NCBI GenBank assembly: GCA_028277115.1
Contig: JANQHG010000204.1
Span: forward strand, 1 to 48,749
Length of the DNA: 48,749 bases
Source: Azospirillaceae bacterium
Lineage (GTDB): Bacteria > Pseudomonadota > Alphaproteobacteria > Azospirillales > Azospirillaceae
Direction of reading: 5' to 3'
Shown: piece after piece, positions 26,304 to 33,788 of the stretch
How positions within the stretch are numbered: position 1 is the stretch's first letter
Layout: every line of letters begins with the position of its first letter
Made by a program: the position numbers and the translations under genes
The notes under the pieces: model-generated
Database searches by the model: none
What the model was told of the DNA's origin: nothing
Seen by the model: only the letters and a program-made list of their open reading frames with translations

Positions 26304-26738
26304 ATGACGCCCACCTTCGAACTCGGCGATCCGGTGCGCGTCCTGCGCACGATCCGCAACGACGGCAGCTACCCGGGCGCGTCCCGCGGCGCGGTCCTGA
26401 TCCGCCGGGGCGCGGTCGGCCACATCGTCTCGATCGGCACCTTCCTCCAGGACCAGACCATCTACGCGGTCCACTTCCTGGCCGAGGGCCGGGTGGTCGG
26501 CTGCCGCGACACCGAGGTCCAGCCGCCCGACGCGCCCTACACCGACAGCCCGATCGACCGCGGCGACACGGTGATCGCCCGCCGCCCGCTCGCCCACGCC
26601 GGGGTGACGCTGGTCGCCGCCGGCACCGCCGGCCGGGTGATTTCGGTCGACCGCGCCGACCCGGACGCCGTCACCTGCGACGTCCTTTTTCCGGGCTTCG
26701 AACCCGTGACCGTGCCGGATCACGCGCTGTCCTTGTAG
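26304..26738 (+). CDS. nifZ: Nitrogenase maturation protein NifZ
   Basis: A 144-residue protein involved in forming the P-cluster of the MoFe protein. The first half holds the NifZ signature FELGDPVRVLRTIRNDG, SRGAVLIRRG and VGHIVSIGTFLQDQTIYAVHF. The second half is another SH3-like barrel segment starting DRGDTVIARRPL. The start ATG is preceded by GGGAGACC. It is separated from nifW by 115 bases with no strong signal and is probably in the same transcript. The nif structural genes are not in this window. Confidence 0.92.
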   Translation: MTPTFELGDPVRVLRTIRNDGSYPGASRGAVLIRRGAVGHIVSIGTFLQDQTIYAVHFLAEGRVVGCRDTEVQPPDAPYTDSPIDRGDTVIARRPLAHAGVTLVAAGTAGRVISVDRADPDAVTCDVLFPGFEPVTVPDHALSL

Positions 26739-26801
26739 CGCCGGCACGGCCTGATCACCTCATACCTCATGGAGCGGTCTCGCGATACGGAACCACCGCC
26801 G

Positions 26802-27734
26802 TCACCGCCTCAGTGCCCGCACCACCCGCCCGTCGATCGCCGCGAGCCCGGCGGCGATCAACGCCATCCCGGCGAGATCCGCCAACCCCAACTGCTCGCC
26901 CAACCCCAAGGTGCCGAGGCTGATCGCCGTCACCGGAACCAAAAAGGTCACCAGCATCAAATTGGTCGCACCGACCGTGCCGAGCAAACGATAGTAAAGA
27001 ATATAGGCCACGGCCGTCGACAACACACCGAGTGACACCACCGCCGCCACGGCCGACCCCGACGGCACGGGCAAGGTCCACGGCCGGTCGATCACCAGCG
27101 CGGTCGGCAGGATCAACAACGCCGCCGCGGTCACCTGGCCGGTCGCCGAAACCAGCGGCGGGATGCCGAGCCGACGGAAGCGCCGGCCGAACACCGTCGC
27201 CAGCGCATAACACAACGCCGCCCCCAACACCGCAAACTGCGCCAGCAACGCCGACCCAAGCCCGGCGAGCGCGTCGGGGCCGACCAACACCACCACCCCG
27301 GCGAAACCGACCAAGACCCCGCCGACCCGGCTCACCGTCATCCGCTCGTCCGAGGTCATCACATGCGCCACCACCACCGTGAACAACGGCGTGGTCGCGT
27401 TCAAGATCGAGGCAAGGCCGCTTGCGATCTCGGTCTGACCCCAGACGATCAGGGAAAAGGGCAAGGCATTGTTGACGGCGCCGATCCCAAGAAACGTCAA
27501 CAAGAGGCGTGGGTTGGTCGGCAGGCGCTGGCCGGCCGCTCGCACCAAAACATGCAAAGCCAGCGCGCCGAAACAGACGCGGCCCGCCACCAAGGTGAAC
27601 GGCGGGACGAAGTCGTTCGCAACCTCGACCATGAAAAAGGAGCTGCCCCACAGCATCGAAAGACCCACCAGCGTCGCCCAGTCGAGCCACGACATGGCCA
27701 GGCGGATCGGTGGGAGCGCCGGACTGGAAGACAT
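26802..27734 (-). CDS. EamA/DMT-family transporter
   Basis: A 310-residue inner-membrane protein with about ten hydrophobic helices in two repeated halves, typical of the drug/metabolite transporter superfamily. Motifs include LWGSSFFMVEVA near the first helix and GLASILNATTPLFTVVVAHV in the fourth. The substrate cannot be told from the sequence. It is the last gene on the minus strand after the radical SAM genes, separated from them by a GC-rich element, so it could export the product of that locus or be unrelated. Confidence 0.88.
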   Translation of the reverse strand: MSSSPALPPIRLAMSWLDWATLVGLSMLWGSSFFMVEVANDFVPPFTLVAGRVCFGALALHVLVRAAGQRLPTNPRLLLTFLGIGAVNNALPFSLIVWGQTEIASGLASILNATTPLFTVVVAHVMTSDERMTVSRVGGVLVGFAGVVVLVGPDALAGLGSALLAQFAVLGAALCYALATVFGRRFRRLGIPPLVSATGQVTAAALLILPTALVIDRPWTLPVPSGSAVAAVVSLGVLSTAVAYILYYRLLGTVGATNLMLVTFLVPVTAISLGTLGLGEQLGLADLAGMALIAAGLAAIDGRVVRALRR

Positions 27735-27774
27735 CGCAAACCCGTGAGGTCGTATGCGGCCAGGCGGCCGAAAT

Positions 27775-27826
27775 CAGGGGGGCCACCCCCGACCCCCCGC
27801 CAGGGCGGACGCCCCCTGGACCCCCG
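27775..27826. repeat. GC-rich interspersed element
   Basis: G- and C-runs form hairpins; CCCCCTGGACCCC (27812-27824) is shared with the elements at 21218 and 40083. It separates the radical SAM locus from the EamA gene. Confidence 0.7.
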
Positions 27827-27831
27827 AAACA

Positions 27832-28785
27832 TCAGGTCGAGAGAGGCCAGGTCTCGTTGGCGTGGCGCAAAAGACTGGGGTCACGGAAACAGGCGGCCAC
27901 GAAGTCGCGCACTTCCACCGAGCGCCACGCGCGACGATAGGCGTCCCACGCCTCGGAAATCGTGTCACGCCGAAGATCGGCCGGGGAAAAAGGCAACGCG
28001 TTCAATATTTTGACCTTGCCGTTCGGCACGATCAACAGCATCGCATGCGGCTCGACCAACTGGTGGCCGAGCTCCGAAACAATGTCCCAAGGATAGATCG
28101 ACAGCTTGGTCGAGGACGGGTGCGCAACGGCACGTGCCTTCAGCGCATCAACCGTACGCGCCCAGGCGTCGTCGTCACAAGCAAGCCCGTCCCAGTCCGC
28201 CGCGGCGCGGCCAAGCCGCATCATCGGGCCGGTGACAAAGGCGCCGCAGCCCAACGACACCGCAAGGTCGAACGCTTGAACCGCCTCGGCAACATTGTGA
28301 CGGGCCGGGGTGAACACCATCTGCGGCTCGAGACCGCGCGCAACCGCACGCTTCAGAGCAGCGACCGCGGCATCGAACGGCGAGCCCGGACGCATCCGGT
28401 CATGGGTCGCCGCGGTCGCGCCATCGACCGAAATCTGCAGACAGTGGACCGAGAGACCGGCCAAACGCTCGGCGGCGGCGTCATCGACCCGGGCGCCGTC
28501 GGTCTCGATCTTAATCGCGACGCCGACAGCGGCGAGCCGATCGAAAACCTCCCACGCATGGGCGACCCCCAACGGCTCGCCGCCACCGAAGGCGACGTAG
28601 GGTATGCCGGCGCCGATGATCTGGCGCGTCACCTCAAGTGCCTCGTCCCGGCTCAATTCATCGACCCAACCACGGTCCGGACCGGAGTCCTCGCAACAGG
28701 CGAGGCAGCGGCCGGCACAGCGGTTGGTCAACTGCCAGGCGATGAACAGGGGTGCACTATAATCCTCGATCGAACGACCCGACAT
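27832..28785 (-). CDS. Radical SAM enzyme C of the peptide locus
   Basis: A 317-residue radical SAM protein, paralogous to the two others in this locus. The cluster-binding cysteines are C23, C27 and C30 (NRCAGRCLACCE), followed by a glycine-rich SAM motif FGGGEPL and IKIETDGARV. The C-terminal part keeps a SPASM-like skeleton (IVPNGKVKILNALPF, then SEAWDAYRRAW) but has none of the SPASM cysteines, and lacks even the single Cys its paralogs have there. Its ATG lies 26 bases after the small peptide gene. It presumably modifies that peptide, or carries out a later step. Confidence 0.88.
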   Translation of the reverse strand: MSGRSIEDYSAPLFIAWQLTNRCAGRCLACCEDSGPDRGWVDELSRDEALEVTRQIIGAGIPYVAFGGGEPLGVAHAWEVFDRLAAVGVAIKIETDGARVDDAAAERLAGLSVHCLQISVDGATAATHDRMRPGSPFDAAVAALKRAVARGLEPQMVFTPARHNVAEAVQAFDLAVSLGCGAFVTGPMMRLGRAAADWDGLACDDDAWARTVDALKARAVAHPSSTKLSIYPWDIVSELGHQLVEPHAMLLIVPNGKVKILNALPFSPADLRRDTISEAWDAYRRAWRSVEVRDFVAACFRDPSLLRHANETWPLST

Positions 28786-28811
28786 GATTCACTGGTTTGG
28801 TGGCGGAACGA

Positions 28812-28967
28812 TCAGGTGAAACGGATGTACGGCTGGGCCATGACCTGACCCGAGACGTCTTCCATCTTCGGGGTCTCCCAGGCGGCCTTGGCGGTGTGCT
28901 TGATCTCGCCGTTGCGGGTGTCGCTCGCCGCCTGACGATCGTCGTCCTTGACTGCCAACTCGATCAC
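28812..28967 (-). CDS. PqqA-like precursor peptide, 51 residues
   Basis: A small gene with a strong ribosome site (GGAGG, spaced seven bases) before a GTG that overlaps the stop of radical SAM gene B (GTGA). The leader is charged (VKDDDRQAASDTRNGE). The last 22 residues, from Trp30 to the end, are the same length as the Trp-to-end part of Klebsiella PqqA as I recall it. They align without gaps: W30, P33, D37, Y47 and I48 coincide. PqqA's cross-linked Glu (position 14 of that segment) is Met43 here, so PQQ cannot be formed by the known route. The peptide ends MAQPYIRFT. Its position between two radical SAM genes, with a PqqD-like protein upstream, makes it the probable RiPP substrate. Confidence 0.8.
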   Translation of the reverse strand: MIELAVKDDDRQAASDTRNGEIKHTAKAAWETPKMEDVSGQVMAQPYIRFT

Positions 28968-29935
28968 TGTCTGCCTCCGTTGGGTGATATGCCGGCGTCA
29001 GGGAGCGCAACCCAGCGGTTGGCGTCGGCGTGGCAGGTCGGGTCCTGGATCGCCCGGTCGATCGCGGCGGAGACCGCCTCGGTCCGCCAGGCGCGGCGGT
29101 ACCGTTCCCACACCTCGGCCAGCGACTGGCGCCGGACGTCCGCACAGATGTACGGCAGCGCGGCTGCCACCTTGACCCAGCCATTCGGGAGAACGAGAAG
29201 CGTCGCGGGCGGCTCGGCCCGGCAGGCGCTGAGCCCGTCTTCCATCGAAAAGGGTAGATAACACAGTTCCATGGCATCGCCAAGCGATGCCGCCCGGCGG
29301 TCCAGGAAGGCCCGGAATGCCGACAACGCGTCGGCATCAAGCGAAAGCCGGCCCCACAGCTTGGCCGCCGTGCCGATCCGCATCGGGCTGCCGGTGTTGA
29401 ACCGAAACGCGCCGAGCGCGCGCGCGCGCGCGATCACCGCCTCGGCCTCGGCCAGATTGAGCCGGGTCGGGGCAAAGGTGATCTCGAGCGGCAGCCCGGC
29501 CTCACGCACCATCCGGCACGCCGCATGGGCCCGCGCCAGGTCCGCCCCTGGCCGCTGCCGTGCATAGACCGCCTGGCTGTCGCCGTCGAGCGAGACCTGG
29601 ATCGACCGGATCGGCAGCCGCGCCAGCCGTGCCACCGTCGCCGCATCGAGCGCCTGGCCGTTGGTCTCGATCTTGAGCTGCACCCCGGCCGCCCCCAGCC
29701 GTTCGGCGACCGCGACGATATGCGGCACGACCAACGGCTCGCCGCCGCACAGCATCACGTAGGGAACGTCCGCCCGGATCAGCGCGTCGGCGAAGGCGAA
29801 CGCCTCTTCCCCGTCCAATTCGTCGGCCAGGCGTCGGTTCGGGGCCGACTCCGTGCAGCAGTGCAGGCAGGCGAGATCGCAGGCGCGGGTCACCTGCCAC
29901 GACACGAACAACGGCCCGCCGAGCCGGTCGATCAT
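28964..29935 (-). CDS. Radical SAM enzyme B of the peptide locus
   Basis: A 323-residue radical SAM protein. C19, C23 and C26 (RACDLACLHCC) hold the iron-sulfur cluster, with LCGGEPLVVPH and LKIETNGQAL behind them. The C-terminal segment LLVLPNGWVKVAAALPYICADVRRQSL resembles a SPASM region that has lost its cysteines. The start at MIDRLGG fits its paralogs, and a GGGGAA site lies upstream; a longer open frame begins in repeats. The stop is embedded in the peptide gene start, so enzyme and substrate are translationally coupled. The likely role is modification of the peptide; the chemistry is unknown. Confidence 0.9.
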   Translation of the reverse strand: MIDRLGGPLFVSWQVTRACDLACLHCCTESAPNRRLADELDGEEAFAFADALIRADVPYVMLCGGEPLVVPHIVAVAERLGAAGVQLKIETNGQALDAATVARLARLPIRSIQVSLDGDSQAVYARQRPGADLARAHAACRMVREAGLPLEITFAPTRLNLAEAEAVIARARALGAFRFNTGSPMRIGTAAKLWGRLSLDADALSAFRAFLDRRAASLGDAMELCYLPFSMEDGLSACRAEPPATLLVLPNGWVKVAAALPYICADVRRQSLAEVWERYRRAWRTEAVSAAIDRAIQDPTCHADANRWVALPDAGISPNGGRQ

Positions 29936-29969
29936 TGGTTCCCCACCGTCCCTGAATGATACTGTGCGA

Positions 29970-30165
29970 CCGCCCCGCCGAAAGGCGGGGGCACGTCCTC
30001 CCCCCACGGTACGTGGGGGGAGTCAGAGGGGGGCATACGGCGGCGCCGGTGGCCACGGGCGCCGCCGTATGCCCCCATCCGTCCGCTCAAACGGACACCT
30101 TGTATCTCCGTGCTACCGCTTCGCTGCGTGAGCACAGTCGCTTCCCCCGCTTGGGCGGGGGAAGG
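29970..30165. repeat. String of strong hairpins between the prenyltransferase gene and radical SAM gene B
   Basis: Four inverted repeats lie in a 270-base gap: CCCCGCC-GAAA-GGCGGGG near 29974; 11-bp arms CTCCCCCCACG at 29998-30022; 19-bp perfect arms GGGGGCATACGGCGGCGCC at 30029-30076 with a 10-base loop; and CTTCCCCCGC at 30141-30164. The gap is otherwise without a gene. The arrangement looks like an inserted repeat element, and it may attenuate the downstream genes. Confidence 0.75.
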
Positions 30166-30204
30166 AGATTTCGCCGCGCCACCCGTCGCAGTCCGTCCGG
30201 CACC

Positions 30205-31152
30205 TCAGACCCAGACGTCGGCGAGCACCGCGGCACCGAACAGCCCGACCGCGGTCACATAGCAGCGCACCATCGCGCGGATCGCCGGGATGAACACCCG
30301 CGGCGTCTCATAGGTCGCGCGGGCGTGGCGCAGGCTCTGGACCAGAAACACCAAGGCCACCAGCGCGCCCAACGCGGCCGGTGGGAACACGCCGGTCGCG
30401 GCCCCGACCGGGATCACCGCAAGCCCGACCGCCGCCAGCACGCCATAGAGCACCACCCCGCCCCATCGGCCCAGCCGAACCACCAGGTTGCGCTTGCCGA
30501 CCAGCCGGTCCTGGTGGAAGTCGGGCACCGCGTTGATCACCGCAAGCGCGGTGATCAAAAGCCCCGGGACCAGCGACGCCGCCGCGGCCCCCCACGACAC
30601 CGCGCGCGCGTGCAGATAGAGGCTGCCGAGCACCATCCACGGTCCATAGCTGAGCCCGATCACGGTCTCGCCGAGACCGCGATAAGCCCAGCGCACCGGC
30701 GGCGTGACATAGAACATCGCGGCCAGGCCGCCGAGCAGCGCAAACACGAAGATCGGCCAGCCGACCGAAAACGAAAGGTAGAGCCCGACCGCGATCGCCG
30801 CGGCAAAGGCCGCGATCCCGAGCCACAGCACCCCGTCCGAGATCGGCGGCAGGTCTTCCTGGATGAACACCCGGTCGGGGCCGAACTTGGCGTCGAAATA
30901 TTCGTTGAACGCCTCGACCCCGATCACCGCGAACACGACGCCGCCGAGCCCGCTCCAAAACAGCGCCGGATCGAACGCGCCCGCCACCGCACAGGCCCAG
31001 GCGGCGCCGAGCAGATAGGGCAACAGCCCCGCGTACAGGAAGAAGCGGTATCGGACCAGGCTGATCACCAGGAGCAACCGGTTGGCCAGCGTCGGCTGCC
31101 CGCCGGCCGCGCGGGCGTGCGGCGGCGGGCCGACCGGGCGCGCCAGGCTCAC
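30205..31152 (-). CDS. UbiA-family prenyltransferase
   Basis: An integral membrane enzyme of about 315 residues that transfers a prenyl chain to an aromatic or related acceptor. Both Asp-rich motifs are visible: NEYFDAKFGPD (about residues 82-92) and DFHQDRLVGKRNLVVRLG (about 208-225). About nine membrane helices surround them. The motif pattern is closest to MenA-like members, but the acceptor is unknown. The GTG at 31152 overlapping the stop of radical SAM gene A is taken as the start; an in-frame GTG 12 bases upstream is possible. Its place inside the peptide locus suggests prenylation of the peptide-derived product; a housekeeping quinone role cannot be excluded. Confidence 0.88.
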   Translation of the reverse strand: MSLARPVGPPPHARAAGGQPTLANRLLLVISLVRYRFFLYAGLLPYLLGAAWACAVAGAFDPALFWSGLGGVVFAVIGVEAFNEYFDAKFGPDRVFIQEDLPPISDGVLWLGIAAFAAAIAVGLYLSFSVGWPIFVFALLGGLAAMFYVTPPVRWAYRGLGETVIGLSYGPWMVLGSLYLHARAVSWGAAAASLVPGLLITALAVINAVPDFHQDRLVGKRNLVVRLGRWGGVVLYGVLAAVGLAVIPVGAATGVFPPAALGALVALVFLVQSLRHARATYETPRVFIPAIRAMVRCYVTAVGLFGAAVLADVWV

Positions 31153-32177
31153 AGGAAGACCCACTTGTGCAGCTCTGAGGTCCGGGTCGGGTCGGTTGCC
31201 ATGTCCTCGATGAACGTGGCGACCCTGGGGTCCTGCCAGGCGCGCTGGAAGTTGGCCCAGACCTCGCGCAGCGACTGGGTGCGCAGGTCGCCGCAGACGA
31301 ACGGCAGCGCGTTGATCAGTTTGACCAGCCCGTTCGGCAGCACGATCAACAGGGCGGCCGGGTGGTCGAGGCGGTAGCGCAGTTCTTCGACCAAACCCAT
31401 GCCATGGAAGGCGACCCGCATCCGCCCGGCGTATTGCGCGCTCTTGTTGCGCAGGTCTTCGAAGTAGCGGTCGTATTGCTCGTCGGTCGGTGCCATCTTG
31501 TGCCAGGTCTTGACCGCGTTACCGGTGTACATGGTCTTGCCGGTGTAGAAGCTGTCGGCGCCGAGTTGGTAGGCGAGATCGACCGCCTGGCCGACCTCGT
31601 GGATGTTGAAACTGGTCGGCGAGTAGTTGATTTCGATCGTGACCCCGGCTTCGCGCAGGTTGCGGATGCCTTGGATCATGCGGTCGAAGTCGCCGCGCAC
31701 CCGCATGCGGTTGAAGGTCTCGCGCGAGCCGCCGTCCATCGAGACCTGGACCGCCTTGACCCCAGAGTCCTTGAACCGTCGGCACGCGTCCGGGGTCAGG
31801 TGGTGGCCGTTGGTTTCGACTTTGAGTTGGGCGCCGCGCCGGCAGACGTAGTCGACCATCTCGAACAAGCGCGGGTGGACCAGCGGTTCGCCGCCGGAGA
31901 ACGACAGGTAGGGCACTTCGCAGTCCATGAAGTCGGCGAGTGCGCGGAACACCTGGTCGTCGGTCAACTCGTCGGGGAACGCTTTGCCGGGTCCGCTTTC
32001 TTCGATGCAGTGCAGGCAGTTCAGGTTACATTCGTTGGTGATCTGCCAGGCGATGTAGAGTGGCGCGCCGAGGTCTACGGTGCCGGCGGACGCCGGGGTT
32101 CGGCTGGGCTCGGCAGCGCGGCTTTCGGCGGCGTTGTCGGAGCCGAAGGGGTCGGCGCCGACCTGGTCATCCATCAT
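31149..32177 (-). CDS. Radical SAM enzyme A of the peptide locus (PqqE-like)
   Basis: A 342-residue radical SAM protein directly after the PqqD-like gene, the partner arrangement seen for PqqE and other peptide-modifying enzymes. Cysteines C50, C54 and C57 (NECNLNCLHC) bind the cluster; FSGGEPLVHP and LKVETNGHHL follow. The C-terminal region IVLPNGLVKLINALPFVCGDLRTQSL has a SPASM-like skeleton with only one Cys. An extended N-terminus of ~35 residues precedes the barrel. Start at ATGATG, overlapping the pqqD-like 3' end by 11 bases. Probably the first modifying enzyme of the peptide; sequence alone gives no reaction. Confidence 0.9.
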   Translation of the reverse strand: MMDDQVGADPFGSDNAAESRAAEPSRTPASAGTVDLGAPLYIAWQITNECNLNCLHCIEESGPGKAFPDELTDDQVFRALADFMDCEVPYLSFSGGEPLVHPRLFEMVDYVCRRGAQLKVETNGHHLTPDACRRFKDSGVKAVQVSMDGGSRETFNRMRVRGDFDRMIQGIRNLREAGVTIEINYSPTSFNIHEVGQAVDLAYQLGADSFYTGKTMYTGNAVKTWHKMAPTDEQYDRYFEDLRNKSAQYAGRMRVAFHGMGLVEELRYRLDHPAALLIVLPNGLVKLINALPFVCGDLRTQSLREVWANFQRAWQDPRVATFIEDMATDPTRTSELHKWVFL

Positions 32178-32424
32178 CTTCGACCAGTCCTTTGCGGCGC
32201 AGGTGGGCGAGGAACGTTTCGACCTCGTTGGCGAGTTTGCCGTCGGCATCGCAGAACGCCGCCGCGAGGCCGGGCACGATCTGGTCTTCCGGCGTCCCCG
32301 CCTGGATCGCCCGGACCACCGCAGCCGCGGTCGGATTCAGGGTATAGACGGTCTCGGCGCGGGTTTCGAACAGGACGCCGCCGAACTTTTCTTCCCGATA
32401 CTTCACGAATTTCGCGAGTTTCAT
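32167..32424 (-). CDS. PqqD-like peptide-recognition protein
   Basis: An 85-residue protein with the PqqD/RRE pattern: a strand segment (GGVLFETRAETVYTLNPTAA), then VVRAIQAG, and a helical end EVETFLAHLRRKGLV. In PQQ and related pathways PqqD binds the leader of the precursor peptide and presents it to the radical SAM enzyme. The start is the ATG at 32424, giving MKLAKFVKYREE; the open frame continues upstream into a GC-rich element. It overlaps radical SAM gene A, as expected for a functional pair. Confidence 0.88.
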   Translation of the reverse strand: MKLAKFVKYREEKFGGVLFETRAETVYTLNPTAAAVVRAIQAGTPEDQIVPGLAAAFCDADGKLANEVETFLAHLRRKGLVEDDG

Positions 32425-32447
32425 CCTGCATCCGTCGGTTGGTGCGC

Positions 32448-32520
32448 CGCCCCCCCCTTTTTTGTGGTGTCCAGGGGGGCACCCCTTGGAGGGGGGTCGG
32501 GGGGCCATGCCCCCCGACAT
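32448..32520. repeat. GC-rich interspersed element between crtC and the peptide locus
   Basis: It contains a perfect hairpin with arms GTCGGGGGGC/GCCCCCCGAC (32496-32518, 3-base loop). It lies just after the crtC stop on the same strand and may terminate crtC, which would separate the carotenoid gene from the peptide locus. Confidence 0.7.
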
Positions 32521-32570
32521 TCGCGAAGCGAACGGTTCACCTTACCATACCCCGGCGCCCGCCTTCCCCG

Positions 32571-33506
32571 CTACCAGATGCCGCCCCTCGGCATCCGGAA
32601 CGGCAGCAGCCCTTTCACCCAGGTCGAGGCGAACCGCGTCCCCGAGAAGCTCTCGTGGACCGCTGCCGTTTCCTCCCCCAGGATACAGGTCCTAAGCTCC
32701 GTTCGGGCATAAAACGGCGCATCCTCGAGGGTCCGCCGCACTTTGACCGGCTGGTTCGGGTCGGCTCGGGTGGTTCGTTTGACTTGCCACAGGGTGGTCG
32801 GCAGTTGCTGCACCGGCGGCACCGGGAACCCGGTCGCGTTGCCCTGGCGATCGACCTTGAGCGCCAGGCAGCCGGCCGGTCCCGCGGACGGGGTCAAATC
32901 ATAGAGGATTGCGGTCCCGTCGCGCAGCGGTGCGCGCGACCAGTCCCAACGCAGGAACGCGTTCTCGATCGGCTCATCGCCGGCGTTGGTGTCGAGGTAG
33001 CCGGAGCCGCGCCAGGCGATCGCCGGTCGGTCGAACGACAGTTCGAGGTCGGCGATCGGGGCGATCGGCCTCCAGCGGTGGCGGCCGGCCGGATCGAGGT
33101 GGTAGGTCTGCCCGGTGAGCGCGCGGGTATGGACGCGTACGACGCCGCGCACGCTGAGCGGCACCGGGGCGGCGCGTTCGTCGATCCGAATGGTCAGGGT
33201 TTCGCCGTCCCACACCAGGTTGCTTGGTCCGATCGAGAGGCTTTCGGCGTCGCGACCGAGCGCATCGCGGCTGCGTTCGGTCATGGCCCAGCGCCGGCCG
33301 CGCCGGCCGTAGAGGGCGACGTTGAGCGAAACGTGGTTTTCGGGATCCCGCCGGCCGGCCCAGGCGTAGTAGGGCGAGAACACGCTGCCGATGAAGGCGA
33401 TGATGGTCAGGCCGTATTGGCCGTCGTCGCTCAACCCATCGACGTACCACCAGGCGTAGCCGCCCGGTCGGACCGATTGGGTAAATCCGAGAGAGTCAGC
33501 GGTCAT
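32571..33506 (-). CDS. crtC: Carotenoid 1,2-hydratase CrtC
   Basis: Adds water across the end double bond of neurosporene or lycopene to give 1-hydroxy carotenoids on the way to spheroidene or spirilloxanthin. The 311 residues open with the family's highly conserved stretch WWYVDGLSDDGQYGLTII followed by FIGSVFSPYYAWAGRR, and later HVSLNVALYG and RWAMTERSRDAL. Length is normal for short-form CrtC. It lies on the minus strand upstream of the pqqD-like gene and about 4 kb from crtD. Confidence 0.95.
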   Translation of the reverse strand: MTADSLGFTQSVRPGGYAWWYVDGLSDDGQYGLTIIAFIGSVFSPYYAWAGRRDPENHVSLNVALYGRRGRRWAMTERSRDALGRDAESLSIGPSNLVWDGETLTIRIDERAAPVPLSVRGVVRVHTRALTGQTYHLDPAGRHRWRPIAPIADLELSFDRPAIAWRGSGYLDTNAGDEPIENAFLRWDWSRAPLRDGTAILYDLTPSAGPAGCLALKVDRQGNATGFPVPPVQQLPTTLWQVKRTTRADPNQPVKVRRTLEDAPFYARTELRTCILGEETAAVHESFSGTRFASTWVKGLLPFRMPRGGIW

Positions 33507-33604
33507 GTTCGGCGGGACTCGGACCGGGCCACCGGCCGGGGCGTGTCCGCGGCCGGCCCCGTCTCGCTGCGGGGTGGGTGGGTTCGCCTAGTACAGCCCA
33601 AAAC

Positions 33605-33627
33605 AAATCCTGACACAGTCAGGATTT
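33605..33627 (-). terminator. Rho-independent terminator of the chemoreceptor gene
   Basis: Perfect 10-bp arms AAATCCTGAC/GTCAGGATTT with a 3-base loop. On the minus strand it is followed by GTTTTGGG. It lies in the otherwise empty gap (33507-33788) between the chemoreceptor stop and the crtC start. It could also be an operator for crtC, whose ATG is 99 bases further on. Confidence 0.7.
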
Positions 33628-33788
33628 ACCCCGGACTGCAAACATGAATTTCAAGTTCACCGCGGCAGACCAAGAACGCATCACGTTGTTTTCGCCGCGC
33701 CCATCCAATTAGGGGGCGACCATGACCGGTCAAGGCGAACAGGCGCCGTTGTGACCGGCACGCCGCAGGCGGCCCATCACCCGCGCGG

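Noticed and set aside
28812-28967. Streptide-type KxxxW motif in the peptide
   Set aside because: The spacing is K-A-A-W (KxxW), not KxxxW, and the alignment to PqqA is a better explanation.
27832-32424. Annotation as a PQQ synthesis operon
   Set aside because: pqqB and pqqC are absent from the window, the peptide lacks the Glu needed for the Glu-Tyr link, and a prenyltransferase and two extra radical SAM enzymes are present.
33588-33599. CTAGTACAGCCC upstream of crtC, repeated at the crtF stop (39933-39944)
   Set aside because: One of the two copies lies across a stop codon. Too short and too poorly placed to be called an operator.
31362-33647. A 761-codon plus-strand frame opposite radical SAM gene A and crtC
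   Set aside because: Antisense of recognised genes.
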